Source: Vreelandella sedimenti (GTDB lineage: Bacteria; Pseudomonadota; Gammaproteobacteria; Pseudomonadales; Halomonadaceae). Taken from it: a stretch of DNA of 64,000 nucleotides. The stretch covers positions 124,001 through 188,000 of the forward strand of contig NZ_JACCGK010000005.1 of the NCBI RefSeq assembly GCF_013416325.1, in the 5' to 3' direction. The notes below the pieces were generated by a model. That model did not search any database and was not told where the DNA came from. It saw only the letters and a list, made by a program, of their open reading frames with translations. The position numbers and the translations under genes are program-made. Of the stretch, positions 7,461 through 15,900 are shown in pieces. The stretch's first letter is position 1. Each line of letters begins with the position of its first letter.

Positions 7461-8231
7461 CTAATGGTCGATGTGTATGGTTAGTCCCTCTTTCCCCATA
7501 GCAATATGGTCAGCGAGTATATTTTGCTGATACTCCCCACCATTTTGCCGCCTAAATGGAATAGGGGGTGCATTAAAAAGATTTTCGAGGCGTAGACGCC
7601 AAGCGGCTAACTCCTTCGCGACGCTGGCATTCGAAAGTTTCCCGGTGCCATACACGGCATGGGTCGGCAGTACATCCATACCTGGAAAGAACAGGGCGCC
7701 GTGGGTGATTGGGAATAGCAATTCCTCCAAGGGGCCATTAATACCTCGGGGTGAATAGTCCTCCGCTGGGCCACCCACCATTACCGACAGTAACGCCCGT
7801 TTGTCTTTGAGAATACCGTCTCCATAGCGATAACGATTGCCTTCATCTTTGTATCCGTAAGCAAATCCATAGGCGTACACCCGGTCTATCCAGCCTTTGA
7901 GAATGGCGGGCATACCAAACCACCACAAGGGAAAGTGGAATATGACGGCGTCGGCGGCAAGCAGCTTGTCCTGCTCTGCGGCGACATCCTGCGTCTGCTG
8001 GTGAGTGGCATAGGCGTGCTGCGACTCTTGAATAAAGCCTAGCCGGTCATTATTTATACGGTTGGGGAAATCGTGCTCATCAAACGTCGCTTTCCAACCC
8101 ATGCCATATAGGTCTGACTGCAGCACGGTTTGGCCTTGTCGCTCCAGTATTTGTACCGTTTCAGTTACGAACCGGCGGGTCAATGATGTGGGTTCTGGGT
8201 GCGCATACACAATCAATATGGTCTTGGACAC
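7461..8231 (-). CDS. NAD(P)H quinone oxidoreductase (Flavodoxin_2 family)
   Basis: FAD/FMN-dependent quinone reductase of the NQO1/MdaB/KefF group, with two-electron reduction of quinones in the cytoplasm. Motifs: ILIVYAHPEPTSLTRRF at the N-terminus (flavin phosphate loop), HFPLWWFGMPAILKGWIDRV and AYGFAYG, and SVMVGGPAEDYSPRG. A GTG start at 8231 (VSKTILIV) is chosen because TAGGAG lies seven bases upstream; the 23 codons before it do not look like this family. It is divergent from the LysR gene at 8336, the likely regulator. Confidence 0.87.
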   Translation of the reverse strand: MSKTILIVYAHPEPTSLTRRFVTETVQILERQGQTVLQSDLYGMGWKATFDEHDFPNRINNDRLGFIQESQHAYATHQQTQDVAAEQDKLLAADAVIFHFPLWWFGMPAILKGWIDRVYAYGFAYGYKDEGNRYRYGDGILKDKRALLSVMVGGPAEDYSPRGINGPLEELLFPITHGALFFPGMDVLPTHAVYGTGKLSNASVAKELAAWRLRLENLFNAPPIPFRRQNGGEYQQNILADHIAMGKEGLTIHIDH

Positions 8232-8335
8232 TCTAATGCTCCTACAGGCGAATTTACTTGGTGGATACGCTAGAGATTGTGGGCAAGAATAAGCTATCAA
8301 TGAAATTAATAGTTTTATGATCTACTATATAAAAT

Positions 8336-9235
8336 ATGGATAATAAAAGGCTGGATCTTAATTTGTTGGTGACCTTAGAGGCTTTGCTTGAAGAGCAAAA
8401 TGTCACGAGAGCCGCCGCACGGCTGCATCTTAGTCAGCCTGCCGTCAGCGCTCAGCTGAGCCGCCTTAGGGATATGTTCAACGACCCGCTGCTCATTCCG
8501 GCTCACCGCGGGATGATGCCTACCACCAAAGCGTTGGAGTTACTTACCCCACTACGTATTGCACTGGATCAGGTGCGAGAGACGCTGATAACGCACCAGC
8601 ACTTTGAACCTGCCCAAGCGTCGCTGACCATTACGATTGCATGCACCGATTACCTTCAAGCGGTCATTGGTTTGGCGGTCATGAACGAATTAAGGCGTCA
8701 AGCACCTGGCATTAGAATCGCCATACGTAGTCTGGAGCCACCCAGGCTGGAAGCTCAAATGGCACGGGGTGAAGTGGATCTTGCACTCATGACACCCGAA
8801 GAGGCGCCCAAGGTTTTACGAATCAGGCCGCTGTATGATGAGAACTATGTGCTGGTTGGGTGCTGGAATCACTCACAGCTAAGTGAAGAAATGACGATTG
8901 AAGAGTATGTCCAGCTCGAGCATGTAATCGTTTCGCTCAGCGGGGGCAATTTTTCCACTCAGGTGGATCAGGTCTTACAAACATTGGGCTATAGACGCAA
9001 TGTTGTTCTGTCGACATCTTCATTCCTGTTCGTCCTTGAGATTATTGCTCACTCACGTTTTGTAGCACTGGTGCCGCGGCGTTTAGTTGCCCAGCGTTCC
9101 GACCTTAAAATTGTTGAATCCCCCATTAAATCACTGGGATTCAAAGTCGGTATGGTGTGGCATGAGCGCAATCATGGTCATAGTGCGCATCGTTGGGTGC
9201 GTGAGCAAATATCGCGCATCCTTTGCGTGAAATAA
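8336..9235 (+). CDS. LysR-family regulator of the quinone reductase
   Basis: LysR regulator beginning MDNKRLDLNLLVTLEALLEE, with helix-turn-helix ARLHLSQPAVSAQLSRLRDM. The effector half (ACTDYLQAVIGLAVMNEL, MARGEVDLALMTPEE) resembles the NodD/NahR/LeuO-type branch that often senses aromatic or quinone-like compounds. It is divergent from the quinone reductase with an AT-rich 104-base gap that should hold both promoters, so it probably controls that gene. No clear Shine-Dalgarno site precedes the ATG. Confidence 0.87.
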   Translation: MDNKRLDLNLLVTLEALLEEQNVTRAAARLHLSQPAVSAQLSRLRDMFNDPLLIPAHRGMMPTTKALELLTPLRIALDQVRETLITHQHFEPAQASLTITIACTDYLQAVIGLAVMNELRRQAPGIRIAIRSLEPPRLEAQMARGEVDLALMTPEEAPKVLRIRPLYDENYVLVGCWNHSQLSEEMTIEEYVQLEHVIVSLSGGNFSTQVDQVLQTLGYRRNVVLSTSSFLFVLEIIAHSRFVALVPRRLVAQRSDLKIVESPIKSLGFKVGMVWHERNHGHSAHRWVREQISRILCVK

Positions 9236-9255
9236 ACGTTCATCAAGTAGTCATA

Positions 9256-10158
9256 TTAGCAGCGGTCAGCCTCCAACTCCCGCTTGAGCCACTCTGCCAG
9301 CGGCTCGCTACGGCGGCTATCGGCTTGGCTGGGCAACCACAGGCACAGCCGGGCGGGGGTTTCGATACTTCCCCAGGGGGCAATAAGTCGCCCGCTCTTA
9401 AGGTCGTCTTCCACCAATAGCCGTGGCGCGATGGCGATACCCAGGCCTGCCACTGCCGCTTCCATCAAGTAGTAAAGGTGATCGAACCTCTGGCCTCTGC
9501 TGAGCGCCGCCTCAAGCTGTTCCAGCGCCAGCCCTTTGGCGGTGGCCCACTGCGGCCATGCCTGGGGGCGGGAAGATGTATATAAAAGCTTATTGGCAAG
9601 CAGCGATTCGGGCTTGGTTGCATCGCACTGGGCCGCCAGCTGCGAGCTTGCCACCGCACATATCTGCTCTTCCATCAGCTCGAATACCTCAACACCTGTG
9701 GGCCAGGGTGGCTCGGCAAATGCCAGGGTGGCGCTAGCATCCGTTTGCGTACCCGGCTGCTCGCTTTCACTCACCACCACCTGCACTTTCAGCTGTGGCA
9801 GCTCGCGGTGCAGGCGATCCAGGCGGGGAATTAGCCAGCGCGCCAGCAGGCTACCAGGGCAGGCCAGGGTGAAGGGCGCCTCTTCGACATCTCGCTTGAG
9901 CGATGCGCAACTATCCTTCAAGCGTGAGAACGCTTCACCCACACCACTCTGCAGTCGCTCCCCGTGCGAGGTCAGTACAATACCTCGGCCCGCTTTGGCA
10001 AAAAGTGCTACTCCAAAATGGTCATCCAGGCTCTTTAGCTGGCGGCTGACAGCACCGTGAGTCACGCTTAGCTCATCGGCAGCGGCGGTCACGCTACCCA
10101 AACGGGCGGTGGCTTCAAAGGCGCGCAGGGCGCTAAGCGGGGGCATGCTGTGTTGCAT
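9256..10158 (-). CDS. trpI: TrpI, LysR-type activator of trpBA
   Basis: GcvA-subfamily LysR protein (300 residues), with [20 protein letters not shown] and helix-turn-helix [16 protein letters not shown]. The assignment to TrpI rests on position: it is divergent from trpBA, the arrangement known from Pseudomonas, where TrpI with indoleglycerol phosphate activates trpBA. AGGAT lies nine bases before the ATG. The 146-base intergenic region holds three direct repeats close to trpB. Another GcvA-type regulator is possible but less likely with this neighbour. Confidence 0.87.
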   Translation of the reverse strand: MQHSMPPLSALRAFEATARLGSVTAAADELSVTHGAVSRQLKSLDDHFGVALFAKAGRGIVLTSHGERLQSGVGEAFSRLKDSCASLKRDVEEAPFTLACPGSLLARWLIPRLDRLHRELPQLKVQVVVSESEQPGTQTDASATLAFAEPPWPTGVEVFELMEEQICAVASSQLAAQCDATKPESLLANKLLYTSSRPQAWPQWATAKGLALEQLEAALSRGQRFDHLYYLMEAAVAGLGIAIAPRLLVEDDLKSGRLIAPWGSIETPARLCLWLPSQADSRRSEPLAEWLKRELEADRC

Positions 10159-10237
10159 GGGTTATCCTGCTGATAGTTGACTTAATCTCACATGTTGTTG
10201 ACATCTTATCGATTTTTATCTCCACCTGCTTGCGCTA

Positions 10238-10279
10238 TTTTCACTGCATTGTTTTCACTGAACTGTTTTTACTGAACAG
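10238..10279. repeat. Three 14-bp direct repeats upstream of trpB
   Basis: Three head-to-tail copies: TTTTCACTGCATTG, TTTTCACTGAACTG and TTTTTACTGAACAG. They end 25 bases before the trpB start codon, so they overlap the expected promoter or leader. A sub-palindrome AACTGT...ACAGTT (10261-10281) spans the last junction. TrpI sites in Pseudomonas are not reported in this form as far as I know; the repeats may be operator half-sites or a slipped duplication. Confidence 0.6.
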
Positions 10280-10304
10280 TTCGATAACGCATTCAGAGGT
10301 CGCG

Positions 10305-11534
10305 ATGAATCAACCTGTAGACGTATCCAAGAGCCTGCCCGATGCCAACGGGCTATTTGGCAGCTTCGGTGGCCGCTTTGTCGCTGAAACGCTGATGCCA
10401 CTGATTCTAGAGCTGCAAGACGAATACACCATCGCCAAGAACGACCCCGAATTCCAGCGCCAGTTGGCCTATTTTCAGGGTGATTATGTGGGTCGACCAA
10501 GCCCGCTCTACTTTGCCGAGCGGCTGACCGAGCACTTTGGCGGGGCGAGTATTTATTTGAAGCGCGAAGAGCTGAATCACACCGGCGCGCACAAGATCAA
10601 CAACTGCATTGGTCAGGTGTTGCTGGCCAAGCAGATGGGTAAAAAACGCATCATCGCAGAAACCGGTGCGGGCATGCACGGTGTTGCCACCGCGACCGTA
10701 GCGGCGCGCTTTGGTTTGCCTTGTGTTATCTATATGGGCGCAACCGACATCGAACGTCAGCAGCCCAACGTATTTCGCATGAAACTGCTGGGCGCGGAAG
10801 TCATCCCCGTTACCTCGGGCACCGGCACGCTAAAAGACGCCATGAACGAAGCGCTGCGCGACTGGGTAACGAATGTCGACGACACCTTCTACATCATTGG
10901 CACCGTGGCGGGGCCACACCCGTACCCGGCGATGGTGCGGGATTTCCAGGCCGTGATCGGTCATGAAACCCGCGCCCAGATGCTGGAAAAGAAAGGTCGC
11001 CTGCCGGATTCACTGGTGGCCTGCATTGGTGGCGGTTCAAACGCCATGGGGCTGTTTCACCCGTTCCTCGATGACCTTGATGTGAAGATGATTGGCGTGG
11101 AAGCGGGGGGCAAGGGCGTTAAAAGCGGCCTACATGCGGCCAGCCTGAACGGCGGCACCCCCGGCGTGCTGCACGGCAACCGCACTTACTTGCTGCAAAA
11201 CGAAGATGGCCAGATTATCGACGCTCACTCGATTTCCGCCGGGCTGGATTACCCCGGTATCGGGCCGGAGCACGCATGGTTGCACGAGCAGGGGCGGGTC
11301 GAGTACGTCTCTGCCACTGACGATGAAGCGCTGGAAGCTTTTCAGGTCTGCTGCCGCCAGGAGGGCATTATTCCCGCCTTGGAGACCGCCCATGCCCTGG
11401 CCGAAGTGGGCAAGCGCGCCCCCGGCCTGCCACGCGAGCACTTAATGGTGGTGAACCTCAGCGGCCGTGGCGACAAGGACATGATGAGCGTAGCCCATCA
11501 CCTTGGTGAAAAATTCGGGGTTAAACAGCTATGA
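10305..11534 (+). CDS. trpB: Tryptophan synthase beta chain
   Basis: PLP enzyme that condenses indole with serine to give tryptophan, as alpha2beta2 complex with TrpA. Motifs: [12 protein letters not shown] at the N-terminus, the PLP lysine in HTGAHKINN, the phosphate-binding GGGSNAMG and the end SGRGDKDM. The frame is open for 25 codons upstream, but the ATG at 10305 has AGAGG in front and gives the standard N-terminus; the upstream part overlaps the repeat array. The length of 409 residues is normal. trpA follows at once. Confidence 0.98.
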   Translation: MNQPVDVSKSLPDANGLFGSFGGRFVAETLMPLILELQDEYTIAKNDPEFQRQLAYFQGDYVGRPSPLYFAERLTEHFGGASIYLKREELNHTGAHKINNCIGQVLLAKQMGKKRIIAETGAGMHGVATATVAARFGLPCVIYMGATDIERQQPNVFRMKLLGAEVIPVTSGTGTLKDAMNEALRDWVTNVDDTFYIIGTVAGPHPYPAMVRDFQAVIGHETRAQMLEKKGRLPDSLVACIGGGSNAMGLFHPFLDDLDVKMIGVEAGGKGVKSGLHAASLNGGTPGVLHGNRTYLLQNEDGQIIDAHSISAGLDYPGIGPEHAWLHEQGRVEYVSATDDEALEAFQVCCRQEGIIPALETAHALAEVGKRAPGLPREHLMVVNLSGRGDKDMMSVAHHLGEKFGVKQL

Positions 11535-11554
11535 GCGCGACACAGGAGAACGTC

Positions 11555-12394
11555 ATGACCCATACCTCTCGTCTTGAACACTGCTTTGCTTCCCTCAAGC
11601 AGCAAAACCGCCCGGCGCTGGTCAGCTATCTCACCGCTGGCGATCCGGACGCCGAGACCACCCGTCGCCTATTGCACGGGTTGCCAAAAGCGGGGGTGGA
11701 TATCATCGAACTCGGCATGCCGTTCAGCGACCCGATGGCCGATGGCCCCGCCATCCAGAAAGCCGCGCTGCGCGCCTTAAATAACGGCCAGACACAAGCC
11801 AAAACGCTGGAAATGGTGCGCCGCTTCCGTGAAGAAGACAGCACCACGCCCATTGTGCTGATGGGCTACTACAACCCCATTTACTGCTACGGCGTCGAGC
11901 GCTTCTTGACCGATGCCGCCAAGGCCGGGGTCGATGGCCTGATCGTGGTAGACCTGCCGCCCGAGCACGACGAAGAGCTCTGCCAGCCAGCGGCCCAACA
12001 CGGCATTGATTTTATTCGCCTGGCCACGCCGACCACCGATGCCAAACGCCTGCCCAAGGTGCTGGCGAATGCCTCTGGGTTTATCTACTACGTTTCCGTT
12101 GCCGGTGTCACTGGTGGAAGTGCGCCCACGCCAGAACGGTTGGAAAGCGCAGTAGCCGGGCTTCGTGAACATACTGAACTGCCCATCGCCGTTGGTTTTG
12201 GTATTCGTACCGCCGAACAAGCCGCCACCATTGGCCGCTTCAGCGACGCGGTCGTCGTGGGCTCTGCACTCGTCGACTGTATCGAAAATGCCAATACACC
12301 TGATGAAGCCGTAGAGCGTGTGCATGGCTTAGTGGGAGAACTGGCGGAAAGCGTCAGGGCGTGCCGGGAGGTAAGTGAGCCGCAAGTTTACTGA
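11555..12394 (+). CDS. trpA: Tryptophan synthase alpha chain
   Basis: Cleaves indole-3-glycerol phosphate and channels indole to TrpB. Catalytic Glu and Asp are seen in [19 protein letters not shown], and the phosphate site in [11 protein letters not shown] and VGFGIRT. The ATG at 11555 ([11 protein letters not shown]) is chosen because AGGAG stands six bases before it; an earlier ATG at 11531 overlaps the trpB stop (ATGA) and would add eight residues. It is cotranscribed with trpB. The other trp genes are not in the window, matching the split trp organisation of pseudomonads and Halomonas. Confidence 0.98.
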   Translation: MTHTSRLEHCFASLKQQNRPALVSYLTAGDPDAETTRRLLHGLPKAGVDIIELGMPFSDPMADGPAIQKAALRALNNGQTQAKTLEMVRRFREEDSTTPIVLMGYYNPIYCYGVERFLTDAAKAGVDGLIVVDLPPEHDEELCQPAAQHGIDFIRLATPTTDAKRLPKVLANASGFIYYVSVAGVTGGSAPTPERLESAVAGLREHTELPIAVGFGIRTAEQAATIGRFSDAVVVGSALVDCIENANTPDEAVERVHGLVGELAESVRACREVSEPQVY

Positions 12395-12570
12395 TAAGGG
12401 CACAGGCTTCGTCCCTTACCGATTAACGCTGTTGTTGGGAAATGTATCGCCTCTGTTGGGTATCAAAGGTTGAGCCAAGCCTTCGTGAGCAGCTAATCTA
12501 AACTAAACACTTGGGCATATAGCCTAATGTTAATGAAGGGCTTTGCTGCGAGACCAGAGAGGCGATTTTC

Positions 12571-13191
12571 ATGAACCTAACCACACTGCTGTTGTTTATT
12601 CCGGCCTGCTTCGCCCTCAATATGGCGCCGGGGCCTAACAATCTGCTGTCACTGACAAATGCCAAGCGCTATGGCGTTAGGGCAGCTTGTCTTGCAGGTA
12701 TTGGGCGGCTGACAGCCTTTGTTGGCATGATTACGCTTGCTGCGACCGGCTTGGCTACGCTGCTTTACACTTCTGAAAAGATTTTCCTGGCCATCAAGGT
12801 AGTGGGTGGCCTCTATCTGTTATGGCTGGCGTATCAATTATGGGGTGCCGACAGTGCTGAAAGTGATGACGGAGACACCCAACCCAAGAGCCTGTTTGAG
12901 CTGGCGCGACAAGAGTTTCTGCTTGCCGCCGGTAACCCAAAAGCCATCCTGATTTTTACTGCATTCCTGCCGCAGTTTGTGGAGCCCAGCGGCAATGTAG
13001 GGCAGCAATTTATAGTGCTAGGTGCGCTGTTTTTGCTGCTGGAATGGGTAGCGATTGCCGGTTACGCCTATGCAGGCAGCTTTTTAAGCCACTGGTTTTC
13101 ACGTCCCGCCATGCGACGTTTATTCAACCGCGGCTGCGCAGGCTTATTGGCCAGCGCAGGAGTAGGGCTATTGCTTGCTAAAAAAGAGTGA
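12571..13191 (+). CDS. LysE/RhtB-family amino-acid exporter
   Basis: Integral membrane exporter of the LysE superfamily, 206 residues and about six hydrophobic segments. The family signature MAPGPNNLLSLTNAKRYG sits after the first segment, and AGNPKAILIFTAFLPQF in the middle. Members export lysine, threonine, homoserine or related metabolites; the substrate here is unknown. AGAGG precedes the ATG. The gene follows trpBA but with a 176-base gap, in which I see no gene, so it is probably independent. Confidence 0.9.
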   Translation: MNLTTLLLFIPACFALNMAPGPNNLLSLTNAKRYGVRAACLAGIGRLTAFVGMITLAATGLATLLYTSEKIFLAIKVVGGLYLLWLAYQLWGADSAESDDGDTQPKSLFELARQEFLLAAGNPKAILIFTAFLPQFVEPSGNVGQQFIVLGALFLLLEWVAIAGYAYAGSFLSHWFSRPAMRRLFNRGCAGLLASAGVGLLLAKKE

Positions 13192-13489
13192 GCAAGCTTT
13201 AACATGGGAGGCAGCTTTAGCTCGCGACTTTTCCAGCCTGTCTATAAACGTTACTCTCCAGAATCAAGTATCGACAGGCAGCGGGTTGGTGCTGCTATCC
13301 AACCACATCTCCAACACCGGCGGCTGGCTAACCTGCGGCAAAAGCGGTGCCTGGAAGGTAGATGGTGAACTCGCGATCGCTGCTGACGGCACTGAAGCCT
13401 GCATTGTGATTTGCGCTATTAACGGAGGCGCACTCGACGCCTCGCTAGTGACCAATTTAGCTATCGAGGACAGCTGCCCAGTGGGCTAG
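13175..13489 (+). CDS. Hypothetical protein
   Basis: I do not recognise this 104-residue product. It overlaps the 3' end of the LysE gene by 17 bases. The sequence has no signal peptide or membrane span and contains GWLTCGKSGAWKVDGELAIA and a run of small residues, like a beta-rich fold. It may be a real coupled gene or the leftover end of a decayed protein. No ribosome site could be distinguished inside the LysE reading frame. Confidence 0.3.
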   Translation: MLKKSEQALTWEAALARDFSSLSINVTLQNQVSTGSGLVLLSNHISNTGGWLTCGKSGAWKVDGELAIAADGTEACIVICAINGGALDASLVTNLAIEDSCPVG

Positions 13490-13499
13490 CCCGCTCGCT

Positions 13500-13847
13500 T
13501 TATGATGGGTGCGCGTCAAGCGAATCCTCTGGAGCCTCGCGGCGGTCATTCATTCCGTAGTCCCTTATGACGGAAGCGACGCGGAGCCGGTAGTCGGCAA
13601 AGATATCCTGCCGGCCTGCTTTCTGAACGGAACGGTGAGGTTCGAACGTTCGCCACTGCTTCACGGCTTCTTCGTCCCGCCAGAAGGAGAGCGACAGGAT
13701 CTTTCCAGGATGCGTGAGGCTCTCGAAGCGCTCAATCGAGATAAAACCGTCGGTGCCTTCCAGGTGTTGGCTCAGCCCGCTGGCAGCGTCCAGGTAGTCC
13801 TGCTTCCGGTTCGAATGCGGTAGTACTTCAAATATCACAGCGATCAT
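13500..13847 (-). CDS. Antibiotic biosynthesis monooxygenase (ABM) domain protein
   Basis: Small dimeric alpha/beta-barrel protein of the ABM family (115 residues from the chosen start). The opening [20 protein letters not shown] and the pattern [42 protein letters not shown] match the family, which includes heme-degrading and quinol monooxygenases. The ATG at 13847 has TGGAG six bases upstream and overlaps the stop of a truncated upstream gene in an ATGA junction, so the two were once an operon. It is divergent from the ArsR regulator at 14062, which probably represses it. Confidence 0.85.
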   Translation of the reverse strand: MIAVIFEVLPHSNRKQDYLDAASGLSQHLEGTDGFISIERFESLTHPGKILSLSFWRDEEAVKQWRTFEPHRSVQKAGRQDIFADYRLRVASVIRDYGMNDRREAPEDSLDAHPS

Positions 13848-14023
13848 AAAACACTCCACGAATAGACAGATTCAACGCCCAGTGTGCCGTCCACCACCTC
13901 AACGAAGCTGCGCTCCTCCTTGAGAATAAACTGCTTCTCTTGAGCCATGGTGAAGTTCTCGTGCCCACCTTCGTCAGACTTCAGCCGGGCGCGGTAGGCC
14001 TCATAGGTAGCCAGGACGATACC
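13844..14023 (-). pseudogene. 5'-truncated remnant, NIPSNAP/DUF1330-like
   Basis: An open frame on the minus strand encodes about 58 codons: [20 protein letters not shown], then [21 protein letters not shown] and ending in a TGA that overlaps the ABM start codon. The pattern (Tyr-x-x-Tyr-Arg, later Arg-Phe-Ile-Leu-Arg-Glu-x-Arg-Ser-Phe) is reminiscent of the C-terminal half of NIPSNAP-family [17 protein letters not shown] proteins. No start codon or N-terminal half exists: upstream sequence runs straight into the operator and start of the ArsR gene. It appears to be the tail of a gene lost by deletion, still transcribed with the ABM gene. Confidence 0.45.
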
Positions 14024-14041
14024 GCGTTGTCGGCCTCTGGT

Positions 14042-14061
14042 GGTTCGACTAGAATCGAACC
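14042..14061. promoter_or_regulatory. ArsR operator directly abutting the start codon
   Basis: GGTTCGA-CTAGAA-TCGAACC, a perfect 7-bp inverted repeat with a 6-base spacer, ends at the base before the ATG of the ArsR-type gene. This leaves no room for a Shine-Dalgarno site, which implies either a leaderless transcript or that the palindrome is read into a very short leader. It is well placed to repress both divergent transcripts. Confidence 0.65.
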
Positions 14062-14787
14062 ATGAGTGAAGGCCCTAACATTGTGCGCGTTGCAGCGCTT
14101 ATCGGCGATAACGCTCGGGCGGAGGTTCTCTCCGCCCTGATGTCAGGTTGTGCGCTGACGGCGACCGAACTGGCGGACACGGCCGGTGTTACCAAGCAGA
14201 CCATCAGTTTTCATCTTGGCAAGCTGCTAGACGCAGGGCTGATCACGGTGGAGCAGCAGGGCCGACACCGCTATTTCCGGCTGATGGGTCCGGAGGTGTC
14301 CAGTCTCCTGGAGTCGCTGATGGGCCTCGCTTACCGCAGTGAGGGGAACCGCCTTGTTACAGGGCCACGCGATCCCGCCTTGCGCAAGGCCCGTATCTGT
14401 TACGACCACCTTGCCGGGGAGTTGGGTGTTTCAGTGTATGAGCAGATGCTGCGAACGGATATCCTTCATCAGCACCCGGGAGGGCTACAACTCACTGAGC
14501 AGGGAAAGGTGTGGTTTAATCAATTTGGCATCGATACAGACGCGCTTGCTTCTTCAAAACGCTCATTTTGTAGGGAGTGTCTCGATTGGGGCGAGCGCAG
14601 GCATCATCTAGCGGGCGCGCTGGGCAGTGCACTGCTTACCCGAATTCAGGCGCTTGGCTGGGCAAGGCGAGAAAAAAACTCTCGCGTTATCGTCTTCAGC
14701 GCCCAAGGGGAGAAGTTGTTGTGGGCAATGCTCGCACCGCAGAGTGCGCCACTGGTTTCAGCCCGACAAGCCGCTGTAAGCCTCTAA
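14062..14787 (+). CDS. ArsR-type winged-helix regulator
   Basis: DNA-binding protein with an N-terminal ArsR winged helix: [20 protein letters not shown], then [20 protein letters not shown] and the wing GRHRYFRL. The C-terminal 140 residues form a second domain ([20 protein letters not shown] and [20 protein letters not shown]) typical of long ArsR proteins of the YczG/HTH-ArsR-DUF type; the conserved Cys and His pairs could sense metal or redox. It is divergent from the ABM gene. A perfect palindrome abuts the start codon and no ribosome site is present. Confidence 0.87.
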   Translation: MSEGPNIVRVAALIGDNARAEVLSALMSGCALTATELADTAGVTKQTISFHLGKLLDAGLITVEQQGRHRYFRLMGPEVSSLLESLMGLAYRSEGNRLVTGPRDPALRKARICYDHLAGELGVSVYEQMLRTDILHQHPGGLQLTEQGKVWFNQFGIDTDALASSKRSFCRECLDWGERRHHLAGALGSALLTRIQALGWARREKNSRVIVFSAQGEKLLWAMLAPQSAPLVSARQAAVSL

Positions 14788-14811
14788 GATTCTATAAAAC
14801 TGAGAGAAATA

Positions 14812-15132
14812 ATGGGAAAGCTCTTTTCACTGATTGTATTGTTAGCGCTTGGCTATGCCGGTATTTACTTCTATTACGGCGTTGTCGTTGAACGGGAAGT
14901 TCAGCAGCAGTTGGATGACCGCGGCCTCACCGCAGTTAGCGTGGATAACATTGAGTATGGTGTGCTGGCGCCCATTAACACGACTGCGAATATTGAAGTA
15001 ACTGTCACCTATCGCGGCTCTCAGGCGACGCTAGATTTGATAGTGCAGGGCCATCCCTTATTCTCTGACGAAGTAAGTGTCGAATTCGATGGCTTACAAG
15101 CCCTGCGTCTGGGGATCAATTTCGGGCAGTAA
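14812..15132 (+). CDS. Hypothetical membrane-anchored protein
   Basis: A 106-residue protein with one N-terminal transmembrane helix (LFSLIVLLALGYAGIYFYYG) followed by a periplasmic domain of alternating strands (VDNIEYGVLAPINTTANIEV, VTYRGSQATLDLIVQG). No known family comes to mind. GAGAG lies six bases before the ATG. Its 3' end overlaps the convergent LysE gene by 17 bases. Its first 16 coding bases after the start region match those of the lipoprotein gene at 27490. Confidence 0.55.
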   Translation: MGKLFSLIVLLALGYAGIYFYYGVVVEREVQQQLDDRGLTAVSVDNIEYGVLAPINTTANIEVTVTYRGSQATLDLIVQGHPLFSDEVSVEFDGLQALRLGINFGQ

Positions 15133-15727
15133 GCGGTGCCCACACATGCTCAACGCCAATCGAAAGCGCCACGGCCACCAGCAAAGCTGCCATCAGCCAA
15201 TTAAAGCCCTTAACGACGCCTGGGTTTTTAATACGGCTGCCCACCACGCTGCCAATCACGATATAGCTGCCGGGCGCGCCCGCGGCTAACATCGATAGCC
15301 CGAATGCCCAAAACACTAAGCTAAGCCCATGAATGTCAGCGGCAGGAAACTGCAGTGTGGCAATGGGCAGGGTGGCCAAAATGGCTTTGGGATTAAGCAA
15401 CTGCATGACCAGCCCATCACGATAACTGACTAGCCTTGGGGCGTTGTCTGGCTCGCTTATATCAACACTTGAACGGGCAATCTTGCTCGCGAGATAAACA
15501 ATATAGGCGCAGCCCAAGGCACTCACCACAATGAGTGTTTCATCATCGATCCATGCAGCACCCGCCCAACCCAATACTAATAAGTACGCCAGCATCGCAG
15601 TACCCACGCCAAGGCAAAACCCAACCGACTGCCTGGCTTGCCCATTGATACCAATATTCAAGCCAAGCAGATTCACAGGCCCAGGCGAATACATAGCGCC
15701 TAGGGCATAGGCGACAATTCCTAACAT
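15116..15727 (-). CDS. LysE-family translocator
   Basis: Second LysE/RhtB-type exporter, about six transmembrane segments. The signature YSPGPVNLLGLNIGINGQ and LLNPKAILATLPIATLQF are both present. The start at 15727 (MLGIVAYALG) is chosen since it puts the first membrane segment at the N-terminus; the open frame upstream runs through a repeat element. It probably formed an operon with the araC-type gene at 15900-16730 before the repeat separated them. AraC plus LysE pairs are common, with the regulator sensing the exported amino acid. Confidence 0.88.
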   Translation of the reverse strand: MLGIVAYALGAMYSPGPVNLLGLNIGINGQARQSVGFCLGVGTAMLAYLLVLGWAGAAWIDDETLIVVSALGCAYIVYLASKIARSSVDISEPDNAPRLVSYRDGLVMQLLNPKAILATLPIATLQFPAADIHGLSLVFWAFGLSMLAAGAPGSYIVIGSVVGSRIKNPGVVKGFNWLMAALLVAVALSIGVEHVWAPLTARN

Positions 15728-15761
15728 GGTTAAACCTCTATGCTGGTATTTAGGTGTAAGG

Positions 15762-15900
15762 GTCTGTACGAAAAGTCGGTGAGCGAAGGCTAGACAAGGC
15801 AAAAATCAACGAAAAAGCGGAGTTTACGAGGAGTAAATGAGCATTTTGAGATGATTTTTAACGCAGTATTGGCGAGCGCAGCCAGTTTTCGTTCAGAGTC
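15762..15900. mobile_element. MITE-like repeat with terminal inverted repeats
   Basis: A 139-bp non-coding segment bounded by inverted ends: GTCTGTACGAAAA on the left and TTTTCGTTCAGAGTC on the right (about 11 of 13 positions complementary). It separates the lysE and araC genes and its right end touches the araC stop codon. Inner sequence has no ORF. Size and ends fit a miniature transposable element mobilised by a transposase elsewhere; I recall very similar sequences as dispersed repeats in Halomonas-type genomes, but this needs a search. Confidence 0.6.

Noticed and set aside
10198..10203. TTGACA as a -35 element for trpB
   Set aside because: No acceptable -10 element at 16-18 bases; left out as a feature.
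10263..10279. CTGT...ACAG before trpB, like a LexA box
   Set aside because: The gap is nine bases instead of eight, and the bases belong to the 14-bp direct repeats; trpBA is not an SOS target.
12396..12425. Terminator after trpA (AAGGG...CCCTT)
   Set aside because: Short stem, long loop and no T-run.
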